From Phycisphaerales bacterium UBA2218 (GTDB taxonomy: Bacteria; Planctomycetota; Phycisphaerae; Sedimentisphaerales; Anaerobacaceae), in assembly GCA_002327785.1 (NCBI GenBank), contig DCUI01000327.1, forward strand, positions 13,328 through 44,741: DNA of 31,414 nt, in the 5' to 3' direction. The notes under the pieces are model-generated. The model was not told the origin of the DNA and searched no databases. It saw nothing but the letters and a program-made list of their open reading frames with translations. The stretch's first letter is position 1, and every line of letters starts with the position of its first letter. Made by a program: the position numbers and the translations under genes. Of the stretch, positions 22,075 to 30,349 are shown piece by piece.

Positions 22075-23093
22075 CAGCAGATCCTCGGCAACTCTCGCCC
22101 ATAGGGCATCTGCACGATTCGCCGGCCTCCGATCTTCGTTCGCAGCTCCACTAGGGGCGTGTCTCGCGTCTCGATGATCTCGCCGATGATCCCGGCGTTT
22201 CGGCCCAATGGGTGGTCTCGGCAGATTCGCAGGCACGCATCCGCCGAGTCGGAGGACACCACCGCCACGAACTTGCCCTCGTTCGCGGCATTCAGGACGT
22301 CGAAACCGAGCATATCGGCGGCCACCTGCACCTCAGGCCGCACGGGAACCTCTGCTTCGTGAACCTCGACACTGAAGCGACTGCCTTCGACAACCTCGTT
22401 GAGCGTCGCGGCCAAGCCGCCGCGAGTCGGGTCCCGCATGAATCGAATCCCGGGCACGTTCGCAAACAGGTTGCACGTCAACTCGGCCAGCCCCGCGCAG
22501 TCGCTCTCCAATTGTGATTCGAAGCGAATTCCCTCCCGCTGCGAGACGATCGTCATGCCGTGATCGCCCATCGTCCCGTTGACGAGGACCTTGTCTCCCG
22601 CCCGAATCCTGCCCAAGCCAAGCTCCACGTTCGGCAGTTTGACGCCGATACCCGCCGTGTTGATGAAAATGCCATCGGCCGAGCCCTGCTCGACCGTCTT
22701 GGTGTCACCCGTCACGATGCTCACATTGTTGCTGCGAGCGGCATCGCTGATACTCCGGAGAATTCGCTCCAGGAGCGCCAGCTCAAATCCTTCCTCGATA
22801 ATCAATGCAAGCGAGAGGACCAACGGCCTCGAACCGGACACCGCCAGATCGTTCACCGTCCCGCAGACGGCGAGCTTGCCGATATCCCCTCCATGAAAGA
22901 ACAGCGGCTTAACTACATAACTGTCCGTCGTGAAGCAGATCGCGTTGGAGGACAGCATCAGGCACGCGGCGTCGGCAAGCTCAGACAATGTGTCGTTGCG
23001 GAACCTCGGCACGATGTGATCGCGAATGAGCTGGCGGGTAAGTTGGCCGCCACCGCCGTGGGCGAGCAGAATTCTCTCCGGTTTGGCTGTCAT
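22074..23093 (-). CDS. hypE: Hydrogenase maturation protein HypE
   Basis: Dehydrates the thiocarboxamide that HypF places on its C-terminal cysteine, giving the cyanide ligand of the hydrogenase iron. The protein has 339 residues and ends in the conserved PRIC with the terminal cysteine intact. Other marks: LAHGGGGQLTRQLI at the start, FTTDSYVVKPLFFHGGDIGKLAVCGTVND, VTGDTKTVEQGSADG and FMRDPTRGGLAATLNE, matching the PurM-like ATP-binding fold. It starts 8 bases after hypD. Confidence 0.96.
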   Translation of the reverse strand: MTAKPERILLAHGGGGQLTRQLIRDHIVPRFRNDTLSELADAACLMLSSNAICFTTDSYVVKPLFFHGGDIGKLAVCGTVNDLAVSGSRPLVLSLALIIEEGFELALLERILRSISDAARSNNVSIVTGDTKTVEQGSADGIFINTAGIGVKLPNVELGLGRIRAGDKVLVNGTMGDHGMTIVSQREGIRFESQLESDCAGLAELTCNLFANVPGIRFMRDPTRGGLAATLNEVVEGSRFSVEVHEAEVPVRPEVQVAADMLGFDVLNAANEGKFVAVVSSDSADACLRICRDHPLGRNAGIIGEIIETRDTPLVELRTKIGGRRIVQMPYGRELPRIC

Positions 23094-23101
23094 CTATCGT
23101 A

Positions 23102-24172
23102 TCATCCCCTGCGACCGTACTTGAACCAGGCCGCGCAAGTCCCTTCCGAGCTGACCATGCACGGACCGATGGGCTTCTGCGGCGTGCATCGCGTCCCGAA
23201 CAGCGGGCACTCGATCGGCTCAATGAGCCCACACAGCACTTCCCCGCAGCGACAGCCCGGATTCTCTTTGCCTGGCCCATCCTCCAAGCCGAGTCGTTGG
23301 AAGGCGTCAAATCGCCTGTATTGTTCCCTGAGGGCGAGTGTACTGTTCTCTATCTTTCCGAGACCCCGCCAATAGCCATCCGCCGACGCGAAACACTCTT
23401 CGATGATCCGCTGAGCTGCGACGTTCCCTTTCTCGGTCACCACGGCGCCGTAGAGGGATTTCAACTCGGCTTTTCCCACCGCAAGTTGGCGACAGATTTC
23501 CGCCAGGGCCTCGACGATCTGCACGGGCTCGAAGCCTGCCACCACGCACGGGCGACCATAGTTCGTCACGATCTCCGCGAACGCTCCCGATCCGATGATA
23601 ACGCTGACGTGTCCGGGACAAAGAAACGCATCGACACGATCGTTCATGCCGCCGAGCAGCGCACGCATGGCAGGAAGGACCAGCTTGTGCCCGCTGAGGA
23701 TGTAGAAGTTCTCGATCCCTTCAGCCGCCGCTTCCTTGACAACCACGGCGGTCGCAGGCGCCGTCGTCTCGAAGCCGACGGCGATGAAGACCACCGTCTT
23801 GTCCGGCCTCTCATGGGCCAATTGCAGCGCGTCCTCGCTGCTCAGAACAACCCGCACATTGCCTCTCGATGCACGAGTCTCCAACGAGCCATTGCTGCCG
23901 GGCACGCGGATCATGTCGCCGTACGTGGCGATCAGGCAATCGTCGCGATCGGCCAATTGCATCATGGCGTCGATATAGCCCTGGTCGGTAACACACACGG
24001 GGCATCCCGGCCCCGACAGCAGCTTGACCTGCTCAGGCAGAATCGAGCGGATGCCGCTGCGAAAAATCGAGACGGTATGCGTCCCGCAGACCTCCATGAT
24101 CGTGATCTGCCGCCCCAACTTCCGACAGGTTTCATCGATGGTGTGCTGTGCGTGAGTGATCCTGTCCAACAT
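23102..24172 (-). CDS. hypD: Hydrogenase maturation protein HypD
   Basis: Iron-sulfur scaffold that, with HypC, assembles the Fe(CN)2CO group. The protein has 356 residues. Seen: EVCGTHT (C29), LLSGPGCPVCVTDQGYID (GPGCPVC 54-60), ATYGDMIRVPGS, IAVGFETTAPATA, and a C-terminal cysteine cluster (NPGCRCGEVLCG, IECPLFGTRC, GPCMVSSEGTCAAW) that holds the [4Fe-4S] cluster. ATG at 24172 matches the family start, MLDRI, and is 4 bases after the hypC stop. Confidence 0.96.
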   Translation of the reverse strand: MLDRITHAQHTIDETCRKLGRQITIMEVCGTHTVSIFRSGIRSILPEQVKLLSGPGCPVCVTDQGYIDAMMQLADRDDCLIATYGDMIRVPGSNGSLETRASRGNVRVVLSSEDALQLAHERPDKTVVFIAVGFETTAPATAVVVKEAAAEGIENFYILSGHKLVLPAMRALLGGMNDRVDAFLCPGHVSVIIGSGAFAEIVTNYGRPCVVAGFEPVQIVEALAEICRQLAVGKAELKSLYGAVVTEKGNVAAQRIIEECFASADGYWRGLGKIENSTLALREQYRRFDAFQRLGLEDGPGKENPGCRCGEVLCGLIEPIECPLFGTRCTPQKPIGPCMVSSEGTCAAWFKYGRRG

Positions 24173-24176
24173 GCGG

Positions 24177-24419
24177 CTACCCCGAAACCCTGTTCCGCGT
24201 GTTCTCGAAGTTCTCGATCTCGGCGAAAAGCTCCCACGTCTTCTTCGCCTCCTCCTCGTCCACGAGAGAAATGGCAAAGCCCGCGTGCACGAGGACGACG
24301 TCCCCCAGCTTGGCCTCGGGCAAGAGCGTGGTCTTGGCCTTCCAGCGGTTGCCCATCGCATCGACCACCGCTCTATCCTCGTCCAATTCAACGATTCGCG
24401 CCGGTATCGCTAAACACAT
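24177..24419 (-). CDS. hypC: Hydrogenase maturation chaperone HypC
   Basis: Small chaperone of 80 residues that carries the iron group with HypD and delivers it to the hydrogenase large subunit. It begins MCLAIPARI, with the essential Cys2 and the MCxxxP motif, and has the histidine-bearing VLVHAGFAI segment. First gene of the hypC-D-E-A-B operon, about 85 bases downstream of a good promoter. Confidence 0.95.
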   Translation of the reverse strand: MCLAIPARIVELDEDRAVVDAMGNRWKAKTTLLPEAKLGDVVLVHAGFAISLVDEEEAKKTWELFAEIENFENTRNRVSG

Positions 24420-24504
24420 CGTGCATTGCTTTCATGTCGTCGTCTGAACTGCTTCTGTTGATCGCCGCCCCAGTAGTCAACGCGGACAACAGGCACCGTT
24501 CACC

Positions 24505-24533
24505 ATTCTATCGGGCCGGATGCGCCAGGTCAA
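24505..24533 (-). promoter_or_regulatory. Sigma70-like promoter for the hypCDEAB operon
   Basis: On the minus strand: -35 TTGACC (24533-24528), 17-base spacer, -10 TAGAAT (24510-24505). Both boxes match 5 of 6 consensus positions. Confidence 0.6.
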
Positions 24534-24593
24534 ACACGCTAAGCCGGTTACGACGAAGCCATTTCCGGTGTTCGCACGGGCGCTATTCGCCGC

Positions 24594-24622
24594 TTGACAA
24601 GACAGAACGGCTTTCTTATCCT
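24594..24622 (+). promoter_or_regulatory. Sigma70-like promoter for the nucleotidyltransferase gene
   Basis: -35 TTGACA (24594-24599, perfect), 17-base spacer, -10 TATCCT (24617-24622, 4 of 6). It is divergent from the hypC promoter; the two -35 boxes are about 60 bases apart. Confidence 0.5.
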
Positions 24623-24674
24623 TCGCAAGCATAGATGGTTACAGAGGCTTTTCTCAGAAATCGGCTGTGGGTTC

Positions 24675-24965
24675 ATGACGCTCAGACAACTCATCCAGGA
24701 AAGACGAGATGATATCGTGAGCATCGCCGCCAGGCACGGGGCGAGCAACGTCCGCCTGTTTGGCTCCGTCGCACGCGGCGAAGACGGGCCGGACAGCGAT
24801 GTGGACTTCCTGGTCGAGGCAGGACCCACAACAAGCTCCTGGTTCCCTGCGGGGCTCATCCTGGACCTCGAACAAATCCTCGACAGACCCGTCGAAATCG
24901 TAACCGACAGAGGGCTCAACCCCCTGATCAGATGGCATGTCCTCCAGGAAGCCATTCCCCTGTGA
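24675..24965 (+). CDS. MNT-type nucleotidyltransferase domain protein
   Basis: Protein of 96 residues, a minimal nucleotidyltransferase fold. The catalytic pattern GSVARGEDGPDSDVDFLVE (GS-x9-D-x-D) is intact. An N-terminal helix (MTLRQLIQERRDDIVSIAARHG) and the ending IRWHVLQEAIPL are typical of MntA-like proteins. Family members act as antitoxins that AMPylate a HEPN toxin, or as solitary nucleotidyltransferases (family knowledge). No HEPN gene is adjacent; the next gene, 86 bases on, is of a different type. ATG at 24675 was preferred to the in-frame TTG at 24594, which coincides with the -35 box. The Shine-Dalgarno is weak. Confidence 0.82.
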   Translation: MTLRQLIQERRDDIVSIAARHGASNVRLFGSVARGEDGPDSDVDFLVEAGPTTSSWFPAGLILDLEQILDRPVEIVTDRGLNPLIRWHVLQEAIPL

Positions 24966-25051
24966 AGAGCGACTACGTGCGCCTCTCGCGTGTCGTGTGA
25001 GCGGTGTGTGAGTCAGATTCTCAGCAGACAACAGAAGGGAGAAGCTGAACC

Positions 25052-25954
25052 ATGAGTATTCCATGGGGATACTGGCTGGGCAATCGTTCCGAGTATCTGG
25101 CGATACCAGCCTTGTGCAAACTGGGTTTCACGGTGCCAGTCCCACGACAGGAAGACCATTTCGGCGTGGACTTCATCGTGCATCTGGCGAGAATGGTCGA
25201 TGAGACGGTCGTTCCCAGTGGGAAGTCCTTCGGCATCCAGATCAAGTCAAACAAAGACCCTCTCGTCTTTGACAAACAGCCCAAGAGGGATTGCCTGTAT
25301 GACTCCACGCTGCCGTTCTTCCTGGGCGTGGTCAACCGCCAAAACCTCACTCTTGCCGTGTACAACACACTGAACCGGCTCTTCTTCTATTGGGATAACT
25401 CAGAAACTGACTTCACGATGACCGTAGGCGGCGAGGGCGACGACATTCCAAAGCCAGATCGTGAGAAACGTACCAGCGGGACTGGGAAGCCAATCCTGGA
25501 GATTGATATCTCTGAACCCGGTACATCACAGGGAAGATCTGCCGAGATCGAGGTCCTACAATCCACCATGCGAAGTTGGATAGACCTCGAAAAAGAGAAT
25601 CTGTCCTTGAAGGAACAGGGGATTGGCCTGTTGTTCAGGCCACCTGCCTATGATACAAATGAGCCATTGAAAGGGGATACCGAGCGCATTGAGATGGATA
25701 GGTTCTCGTATACCAAGTTCGCCAGGCCAGATAGCTTGCCTAGGGTGTGCAGAGCAACGGAGAAAGCCTTGGCATCACTCTCGTTCTGTTTGCGCAGGAC
25801 GCAGGTGAATGTACTCCATCCGATTGCCAAGCAGATGGATAGGATGCACCCAGAGGCTGATGCACTTCGCAAGAAGTGCGAAACACTGCGCAAGGACTGG
25901 AGTGTCACTGACGAGCTGCCAGCAACCCCCTCGCCCAGTTCATCCAGTGGATAG
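25052..25954 (+). CDS. DUF4365-like protein with PD-(D/E)xK-type nuclease pattern
   Basis: Protein of 300 residues. The N-terminal part (1-130) has the layout of restriction-endonuclease-like folds: GNRSEYLAIPALCKLGF with E14, then HFGVDFIVHL with D40, and SFGIQIKS with Q63 and K65. Aspartate plus QxK is a recognised variant of the PD-(D/E)xK active site. This resembles DUF4365-type proteins linked to defence islands; the match is by pattern, not search. The C-terminal half (about 170-280) is helical and charged, with a Ser/Pro tail. ATG at 25052 has aagggag about 9 bases upstream. Codon use and GC look lower than the hyp genes on either side, consistent with transfer. It is convergent with hypF, 38 bases apart. 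Confidence 0.7.
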   Translation: MSIPWGYWLGNRSEYLAIPALCKLGFTVPVPRQEDHFGVDFIVHLARMVDETVVPSGKSFGIQIKSNKDPLVFDKQPKRDCLYDSTLPFFLGVVNRQNLTLAVYNTLNRLFFYWDNSETDFTMTVGGEGDDIPKPDREKRTSGTGKPILEIDISEPGTSQGRSAEIEVLQSTMRSWIDLEKENLSLKEQGIGLLFRPPAYDTNEPLKGDTERIEMDRFSYTKFARPDSLPRVCRATEKALASLSFCLRRTQVNVLHPIAKQMDRMHPEADALRKKCETLRKDWSVTDELPATPSPSSSSG

Positions 25955-25992
25955 CGATGCATGTACGGTGCGAGCGATCCGCAGATAACGCT

Positions 25993-28299
25993 CTACGGTA
26001 CACACGACAAGAGATGATTCACGGCAATTGCCGCTTGGCCGAGGGCGAGTCCGCCGTCGTTGGCCGGGACGTCGCGGTTCAATAATACCGCAAATCCCTC
26101 CTGCTTCAAACGGGCGACGAGCCGGCTCGTCAGTACGCGATTGCAGAATACCCCGCCGCTGAGGGCTGCAATTTCCAGCCGCGAATCCCCTCGGGCTGCC
26201 TTGGCCATCGCCAGCAGGGCTTCCGCGAGCGTGTTGTGGAACTTCGCAGAAATGACCGCCGGGGCCTGTTCACTTCTGACATCCCCCACCACATGCATGA
26301 GCGTCCTACGCAGGTCCAGTTGCAGTGGTTCGACGCCATCGCGATGCAGATCGAACTCGTACGAGTCGTCGATACCCGGCTCGACCAGCGATTCGAGAGC
26401 CATCGGCAACTGGGCATCGAAGTGATTGAAACCGCCCAGGCCGACCATCGCTGCCACCGCGTCGAACACGCGGCCCAGGCTGGAGGTGTTCACCGTGTTG
26501 ATGCCCTTGTCGATTTGCTCGCTGATCAGGCCAAGTCTGTCCTTGTCAGGCTCGATTCGTTCGAGCAGCCACGAAAACTCGTCGAGTCTGAAATCCGGTC
26601 TGTATGTCTGCTTCAAAAGCCCCAGAAGTGGCCGGACGGCTTCTTTGCTCGCCTTATCCCCGCCAGCGAGCGGATAATACGCGAGGTGCCCGAATCGTGT
26701 GAACTCCGTCAGCGATGCAATCATGCACTCGCACCCCCAGATCGCGTCGTCCGTGCCATAGCCCGTTCCATCGCATTCGATGCCGATCACCGGTCCGGCC
26801 AGCCCGTGCTCGGCCAGGACCGACGCGATGTGCGCCCAGTGATGCTGGACCGGAATCACCCGTACGCCGCGACGCGATCTCGCGTACTGGGTGGAGAAAT
26901 AGCCCGGATGCAGGTCGCACACAACGACACGCGGCTCAACCTCAAACAACCCGGCCAAATGCTTGATCGACCCGACGTAGTGGTGGTAGACCTCAGCATC
27001 CTCCAGATCGCCGATGTGCTCGCTGAGGATGAGTTGGTTCCCCTTCACAAGGCAGAACGTGTTCTTCAAGTCGGTGCCGGCCGCGAGAATCTCCTGCGGC
27101 GAATCTTCCTGCATCAGGATCGGCGTCGGCACATAACCCCTGGCCCGTCGAAGCACGACCCGCTCACCGGCGACGAAGTACACAATCGAATCATCGACCT
27201 GCCGATAGATTTCCCGGTCGTGCATCAGGAAAGCGTCGGCCACGTCGCCGAGCCGCTCCAGCGCAAGCTCATTCTCACAGATCAGCGGTTCATCGGAGAT
27301 GTTCGCGCTGGTCATCACGAGCACGTCCAGCCCCTCCGCGAAGAACAGATGGTGCAACGGCGTGTAGCAGAGCATGAACCCGAATGAACTCACACCTTGC
27401 GCCACCGCCGGTGCAATCGTGGCGTCGGTGCGCTTGGGCACGAGCACGATAGGACTCTCCGGACTCCTCAGAGCCTGCTCGGCAGCAAGGTCCACCACCG
27501 CATGTCTTTTCACCTGCTCAACACTGCCTGCCATAACGGCGAACGGCTTGTGGTCCCGGCGTTTTCGCCGCCGCAGTTCGAGAACCGCGTCGTTGTTGAG
27601 CGCATCGCAGGCCAAGTGAAAGCCGCCGAGGCCCTTGATCGCGAGGATCTTGCCCGCCCGCAGCATTCTCGTAGTCCGGGCAATCGCTTCATCGTTGCCC
27701 ATCTGCATCACGCTGCCGTCGCGGTTGGCCAGCCACACCTTGGGCCCGCATTGCGGACACGCCACCGGCTGGGCATGAAATCGACGATCCGTCACATCCG
27801 CGTACTGTGCAGCACATCGCTCGCACATCGGGAAGACCGACATCGTCGTGTTGGGCCGGTCGTAGGGGATGGTCTTGACGATGGAATATCGCGGCCCGCA
27901 ATTCGTGCAGTTGACAAAGGGATACCGGTACCGGAAATCACCACCGTCGGCAAGCTCCCTCAGGCAATCCGCACAAACGGCAACGTCGGCTGAGACCTCC
28001 GAAAGCACCTGGCCTCCGGAGCGACTCCCGCGTATGACGAATCCGCTCTCTCCCTCGCAAGTCGGCAGGTCCGCCGCCTCGCATGACTTGATCTGCGCCA
28101 ACGGCGGCTTGTCCGAACCCACAAGCCGAGTCAGAAACTCCTCGATCCGCGAGGTCTCGCCCTGGAGTTCAATCGTGACTCCGCGAGTGTCGTTCAATAC
28201 AAAGCCGCTCAGCCCGAGAGACGCAGCCAGTCTGTGCGCCGTCGGTCGAAACCCCACCCCCTGCACACGGCCCGTCACCAGTATTCGTCTTCGCACCAT
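25993..28299 (-). CDS. hypF: Carbamoyltransferase HypF (hydrogenase maturation)
   Basis: Uses carbamoyl phosphate and ATP to carbamoylate the HypE C-terminal cysteine. The protein has 768 residues, normal length. Domains in order: acylphosphatase (about 4-92; RILVTGRVQGVGFRPTAHRL), zinc fingers (about 105-190; CADCLREL, VNCTNCGPRYS, MCERCAAQY, ACPQCGP), YrdC-like (about 205-390; AIKGLGGFHLACDA), and Kae1-like (about 400-768; HHWAHIASVLAEH metal site and GIECDGTGYGTDDAIWG). ATG at 28299 starts exactly at the acylphosphatase domain and lies 5 bases after the stop of the preceding gene, so hypF is translated from the same transcript as the ATP-grasp operon. The other hyp genes are 1.6 kb downstream. 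Confidence 0.96.
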   Translation of the reverse strand: MVRRRILVTGRVQGVGFRPTAHRLAASLGLSGFVLNDTRGVTIELQGETSRIEEFLTRLVGSDKPPLAQIKSCEAADLPTCEGESGFVIRGSRSGGQVLSEVSADVAVCADCLRELADGGDFRYRYPFVNCTNCGPRYSIVKTIPYDRPNTTMSVFPMCERCAAQYADVTDRRFHAQPVACPQCGPKVWLANRDGSVMQMGNDEAIARTTRMLRAGKILAIKGLGGFHLACDALNNDAVLELRRRKRRDHKPFAVMAGSVEQVKRHAVVDLAAEQALRSPESPIVLVPKRTDATIAPAVAQGVSSFGFMLCYTPLHHLFFAEGLDVLVMTSANISDEPLICENELALERLGDVADAFLMHDREIYRQVDDSIVYFVAGERVVLRRARGYVPTPILMQEDSPQEILAAGTDLKNTFCLVKGNQLILSEHIGDLEDAEVYHHYVGSIKHLAGLFEVEPRVVVCDLHPGYFSTQYARSRRGVRVIPVQHHWAHIASVLAEHGLAGPVIGIECDGTGYGTDDAIWGCECMIASLTEFTRFGHLAYYPLAGGDKASKEAVRPLLGLLKQTYRPDFRLDEFSWLLERIEPDKDRLGLISEQIDKGINTVNTSSLGRVFDAVAAMVGLGGFNHFDAQLPMALESLVEPGIDDSYEFDLHRDGVEPLQLDLRRTLMHVVGDVRSEQAPAVISAKFHNTLAEALLAMAKAARGDSRLEIAALSGGVFCNRVLTSRLVARLKQEGFAVLLNRDVPANDGGLALGQAAIAVNHLLSCVP

Positions 28300-28304
28300 C
28301 GCGC

Positions 28305-29090
28305 TTATCCGAAACCGCCCCCCTGCCCCGGGATCGGTACCATGGAGCCGAACCCTCCTGCACTGTTTCTTCGCAGCCCCGCCAGCGCAAGCACGCGATA
28401 GATCGTCGAACGAAAGTGCGACGGTCGGCGCAGCTCGGCGGGACAGAGCGCAAGATTCCCCGCCGCATCCTGCAGAAACACCGCGATGCCTCCCTCCTTC
28501 CAGCGAAGCAGCACGTGAGACAGATCTTCCGCAGGTGGTGACGACCCTTCCTGCAGGAGGATTGCCTGCGTGATCCCTCGGGACCTGAGGAACCCGGCGG
28601 AGGGGAAGTCCTGCGGAAAGACCATCCATCGATTGTCATACACACCTGGCGCGGGCTTGTTCTCGCCCTTGAGCCGGCGAGAGTCGAGCAGGAATGCGGG
28701 CGGGTTGTCCCCCACGATGGCGTTCCGCACGTACTCCGGCAGCGGATCGGAGAGCAGCCGCACAATGCCGGCCACTTCAGCCAGCACGCATTTGTCGGGC
28801 GGGACTCCGTGTCGGCGCCCCGATGTCGTGTTGTACAGCGGCACCGGCCGATATCCGTCCTTGGCCAGATTGAATCCGGCCGCCAGAGACTGTACGCCTG
28901 GCAGATCGACCACGACGGCAGTGTCGCGCCGGGCTTCCACGCGGCATCGCAAGGCGGGTTCGCTCATGCCGCCCGCGGAGGTAATGCCGTCAGCCGATCT
29001 CTCGATCTCGGCAAACAGCACCGGCTTGACCCACGGCGACCACTCGTCGAACGCCGGCGCCCAGACTTCGTACAATTCTCTTCCCGTCAT
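28305..29090 (-). CDS. Unrecognised 261-residue protein in the ATP-grasp/hypF operon
   Basis: I do not recognise this protein. It has 261 residues, no signal peptide and no membrane segment. The N-terminal third includes YEVWAPAFDEWSPWVKPVLF; the middle has PPDKCVLAEVAGIVRLLSDPLP and DNPPAFLLDSRRL. The rest reads like an alternating alpha/beta fold with YDNRWMVFPQDFPSAGFL and QAILLQEGSSPPAED. The tail is Gly-rich. No metal or nucleotide motif is evident. ATG at 29090 overlaps the TGA of the ATP-grasp ligase gene by 4 bases (ATGA), and its stop is 5 bases before hypF. That coupling implies work with the ligase, perhaps as an accessory or partner enzyme; this is inference. Confidence 0.78.
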   Translation of the reverse strand: MTGRELYEVWAPAFDEWSPWVKPVLFAEIERSADGITSAGGMSEPALRCRVEARRDTAVVVDLPGVQSLAAGFNLAKDGYRPVPLYNTTSGRRHGVPPDKCVLAEVAGIVRLLSDPLPEYVRNAIVGDNPPAFLLDSRRLKGENKPAPGVYDNRWMVFPQDFPSAGFLRSRGITQAILLQEGSSPPAEDLSHVLLRWKEGGIAVFLQDAAGNLALCPAELRRPSHFRSTIYRVLALAGLRRNSAGGFGSMVPIPGQGGGFG

Positions 29091-30349
29091 CGATATTCTC
29101 CCAGGGCAGCGACCTGCGTTCTGCGATCCTTCGCGATCGGCTCGCCCACGAGGATCGGGATATCCTGTGCCCGACTGTCGATCAACGGCGCACGGGACGC
29201 GCGCCCGTAAAGTCCACAAGCCTTTCCGTCCACCACGAATACGCCTACGCAGGGATAGAGATTTTCACAACCGGCGCGGGCGGCAACCGCCGTGAAACGC
29301 CTCTGGGCAACCCAGAACTCCGGATGTCTCGCGGCGCTGCGGGCAATCTCTCGCCATTCCCCGTCGGCCGTGACCCCGCGAATACCGATCCACTCGCCGA
29401 CGCGCCCGAGGGCAGGCTTGAGGACCCAATCCCCACCGTCGCGCCAATCGACCTCGCGAGGATCGCGGGTCTGCGGCAGAAGGGCCCGCCAGGTCGGCAG
29501 ACTCGTCCTGAGCCGGTCCCAGACCAGGGGAAATCTCTTGCTCTGGGGGATCAGTGAATAGCCCGGATTGCTCTGTGGCGTGACGCCACCGTGAAAGAAT
29601 CGCTCCCACGTGTTCTTTCGCGGGATATTCACGAGCCACTCGGCCGGGAAGAACCGCACGATGCCGTCGAAAGCTCCGCCGCCCCCGGCCGGTCTCACCG
29701 CTCCGTCTGTCCAAAGCAGATCCACGGGACTGGCCAGCACCGGCTCAAGCCCTTCAACTGCGAACCTCTCGGCCAGAAACACCATCACCTGCCGGTCGTC
29801 CGTGTAGGCTGTCGCGTGCACGAAGGCAACGCGTGCGCCCCTGCCGAGCGATGAGGCCACGGCTCGTGCGTACAGCTCGCCCACGTCGGGCGCCGCACGC
29901 GCGCCCGGATAGCACCCACGCGCGAGTTCGGCAAACGCGGACGATTCGATGAAACCGCCGGGCACGTCCGCATTCGCCTCCGAGATCCGCCAGCCCTCTT
30001 CGGTGAAATGGAAATCGAATCGCATGATCCTCGCCATCGCCGCCGAGGGAACTCTGCGGGCGGTCCGGGTGCAGGCTTTCTCCAATCGCCGGCCAAGCCC
30101 GAGCATCTCGCACAGGTCGGGCCGGTTCATAACCTCTCCCTCGGCGGCCAGCGCCTCCGTCCAAAGCTGCTCCGACTGACGACGCAACTGCTCCCAGGCA
30201 TCCGAATCCAAGATCAGGCAGCGACGGCTGAGCGACTCGATATCCTCGAACTGGCTGTCCCACTTGTGGTGGTCGAAGATCATGCCCAGGCGGATCTCGT
30301 GGAACTGGGCTTCGGGGATCGGCTCCGGAATGGTCCAAGGCGGATTCAA
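29087..30349 (-). CDS. Glutathionylspermidine-synthase-like ATP-grasp ligase
   Basis: Protein of 420 residues resembling the C-terminal synthetase domain of glutathionylspermidine synthase (GSP_synth family). Such stand-alone members join a carboxylate to an amine using ATP; substrates are mostly unknown. Seen: RFDFHFTEEGWRISEANADVP (110-130), matching the family D-x-x-x-T-x-x-G-W-x-I-x-E-x-N-A-D signature, and GDWVLKPALGRVGEWIGIRG (about 300-320) with the ATP-binding lysine. No amidase domain is fused. The TTG at 30349 has aggggaa about 5 bases upstream and overlaps the stop of the membrane-protein gene (TTGA), so the longer open frame to 30739 is antiparallel noise. The 3' end overlaps the next gene by 4 bases. 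Confidence 0.88.
   Translation of the reverse strand: MNPPWTIPEPIPEAQFHEIRLGMIFDHHKWDSQFEDIESLSRRCLILDSDAWEQLRRQSEQLWTEALAAEGEVMNRPDLCEMLGLGRRLEKACTRTARRVPSAAMARIMRFDFHFTEEGWRISEANADVPGGFIESSAFAELARGCYPGARAAPDVGELYARAVASSLGRGARVAFVHATAYTDDRQVMVFLAERFAVEGLEPVLASPVDLLWTDGAVRPAGGGGAFDGIVRFFPAEWLVNIPRKNTWERFFHGGVTPQSNPGYSLIPQSKRFPLVWDRLRTSLPTWRALLPQTRDPREVDWRDGGDWVLKPALGRVGEWIGIRGVTADGEWREIARSAARHPEFWVAQRRFTAVAARAGCENLYPCVGVFVVDGKACGLYGRASRAPLIDSRAQDIPILVGEPIAKDRRTQVAALGEYR

Noticed and set aside
23297..24634. 445-codon open frame on the plus strand
   Set aside because: Antisense to hypD and hypC and crosses their promoter; composition typical of a shadow frame.
26236..27387. 383-codon open frame on the plus strand
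   Set aside because: Antisense to hypF, which is intact with all four domains.
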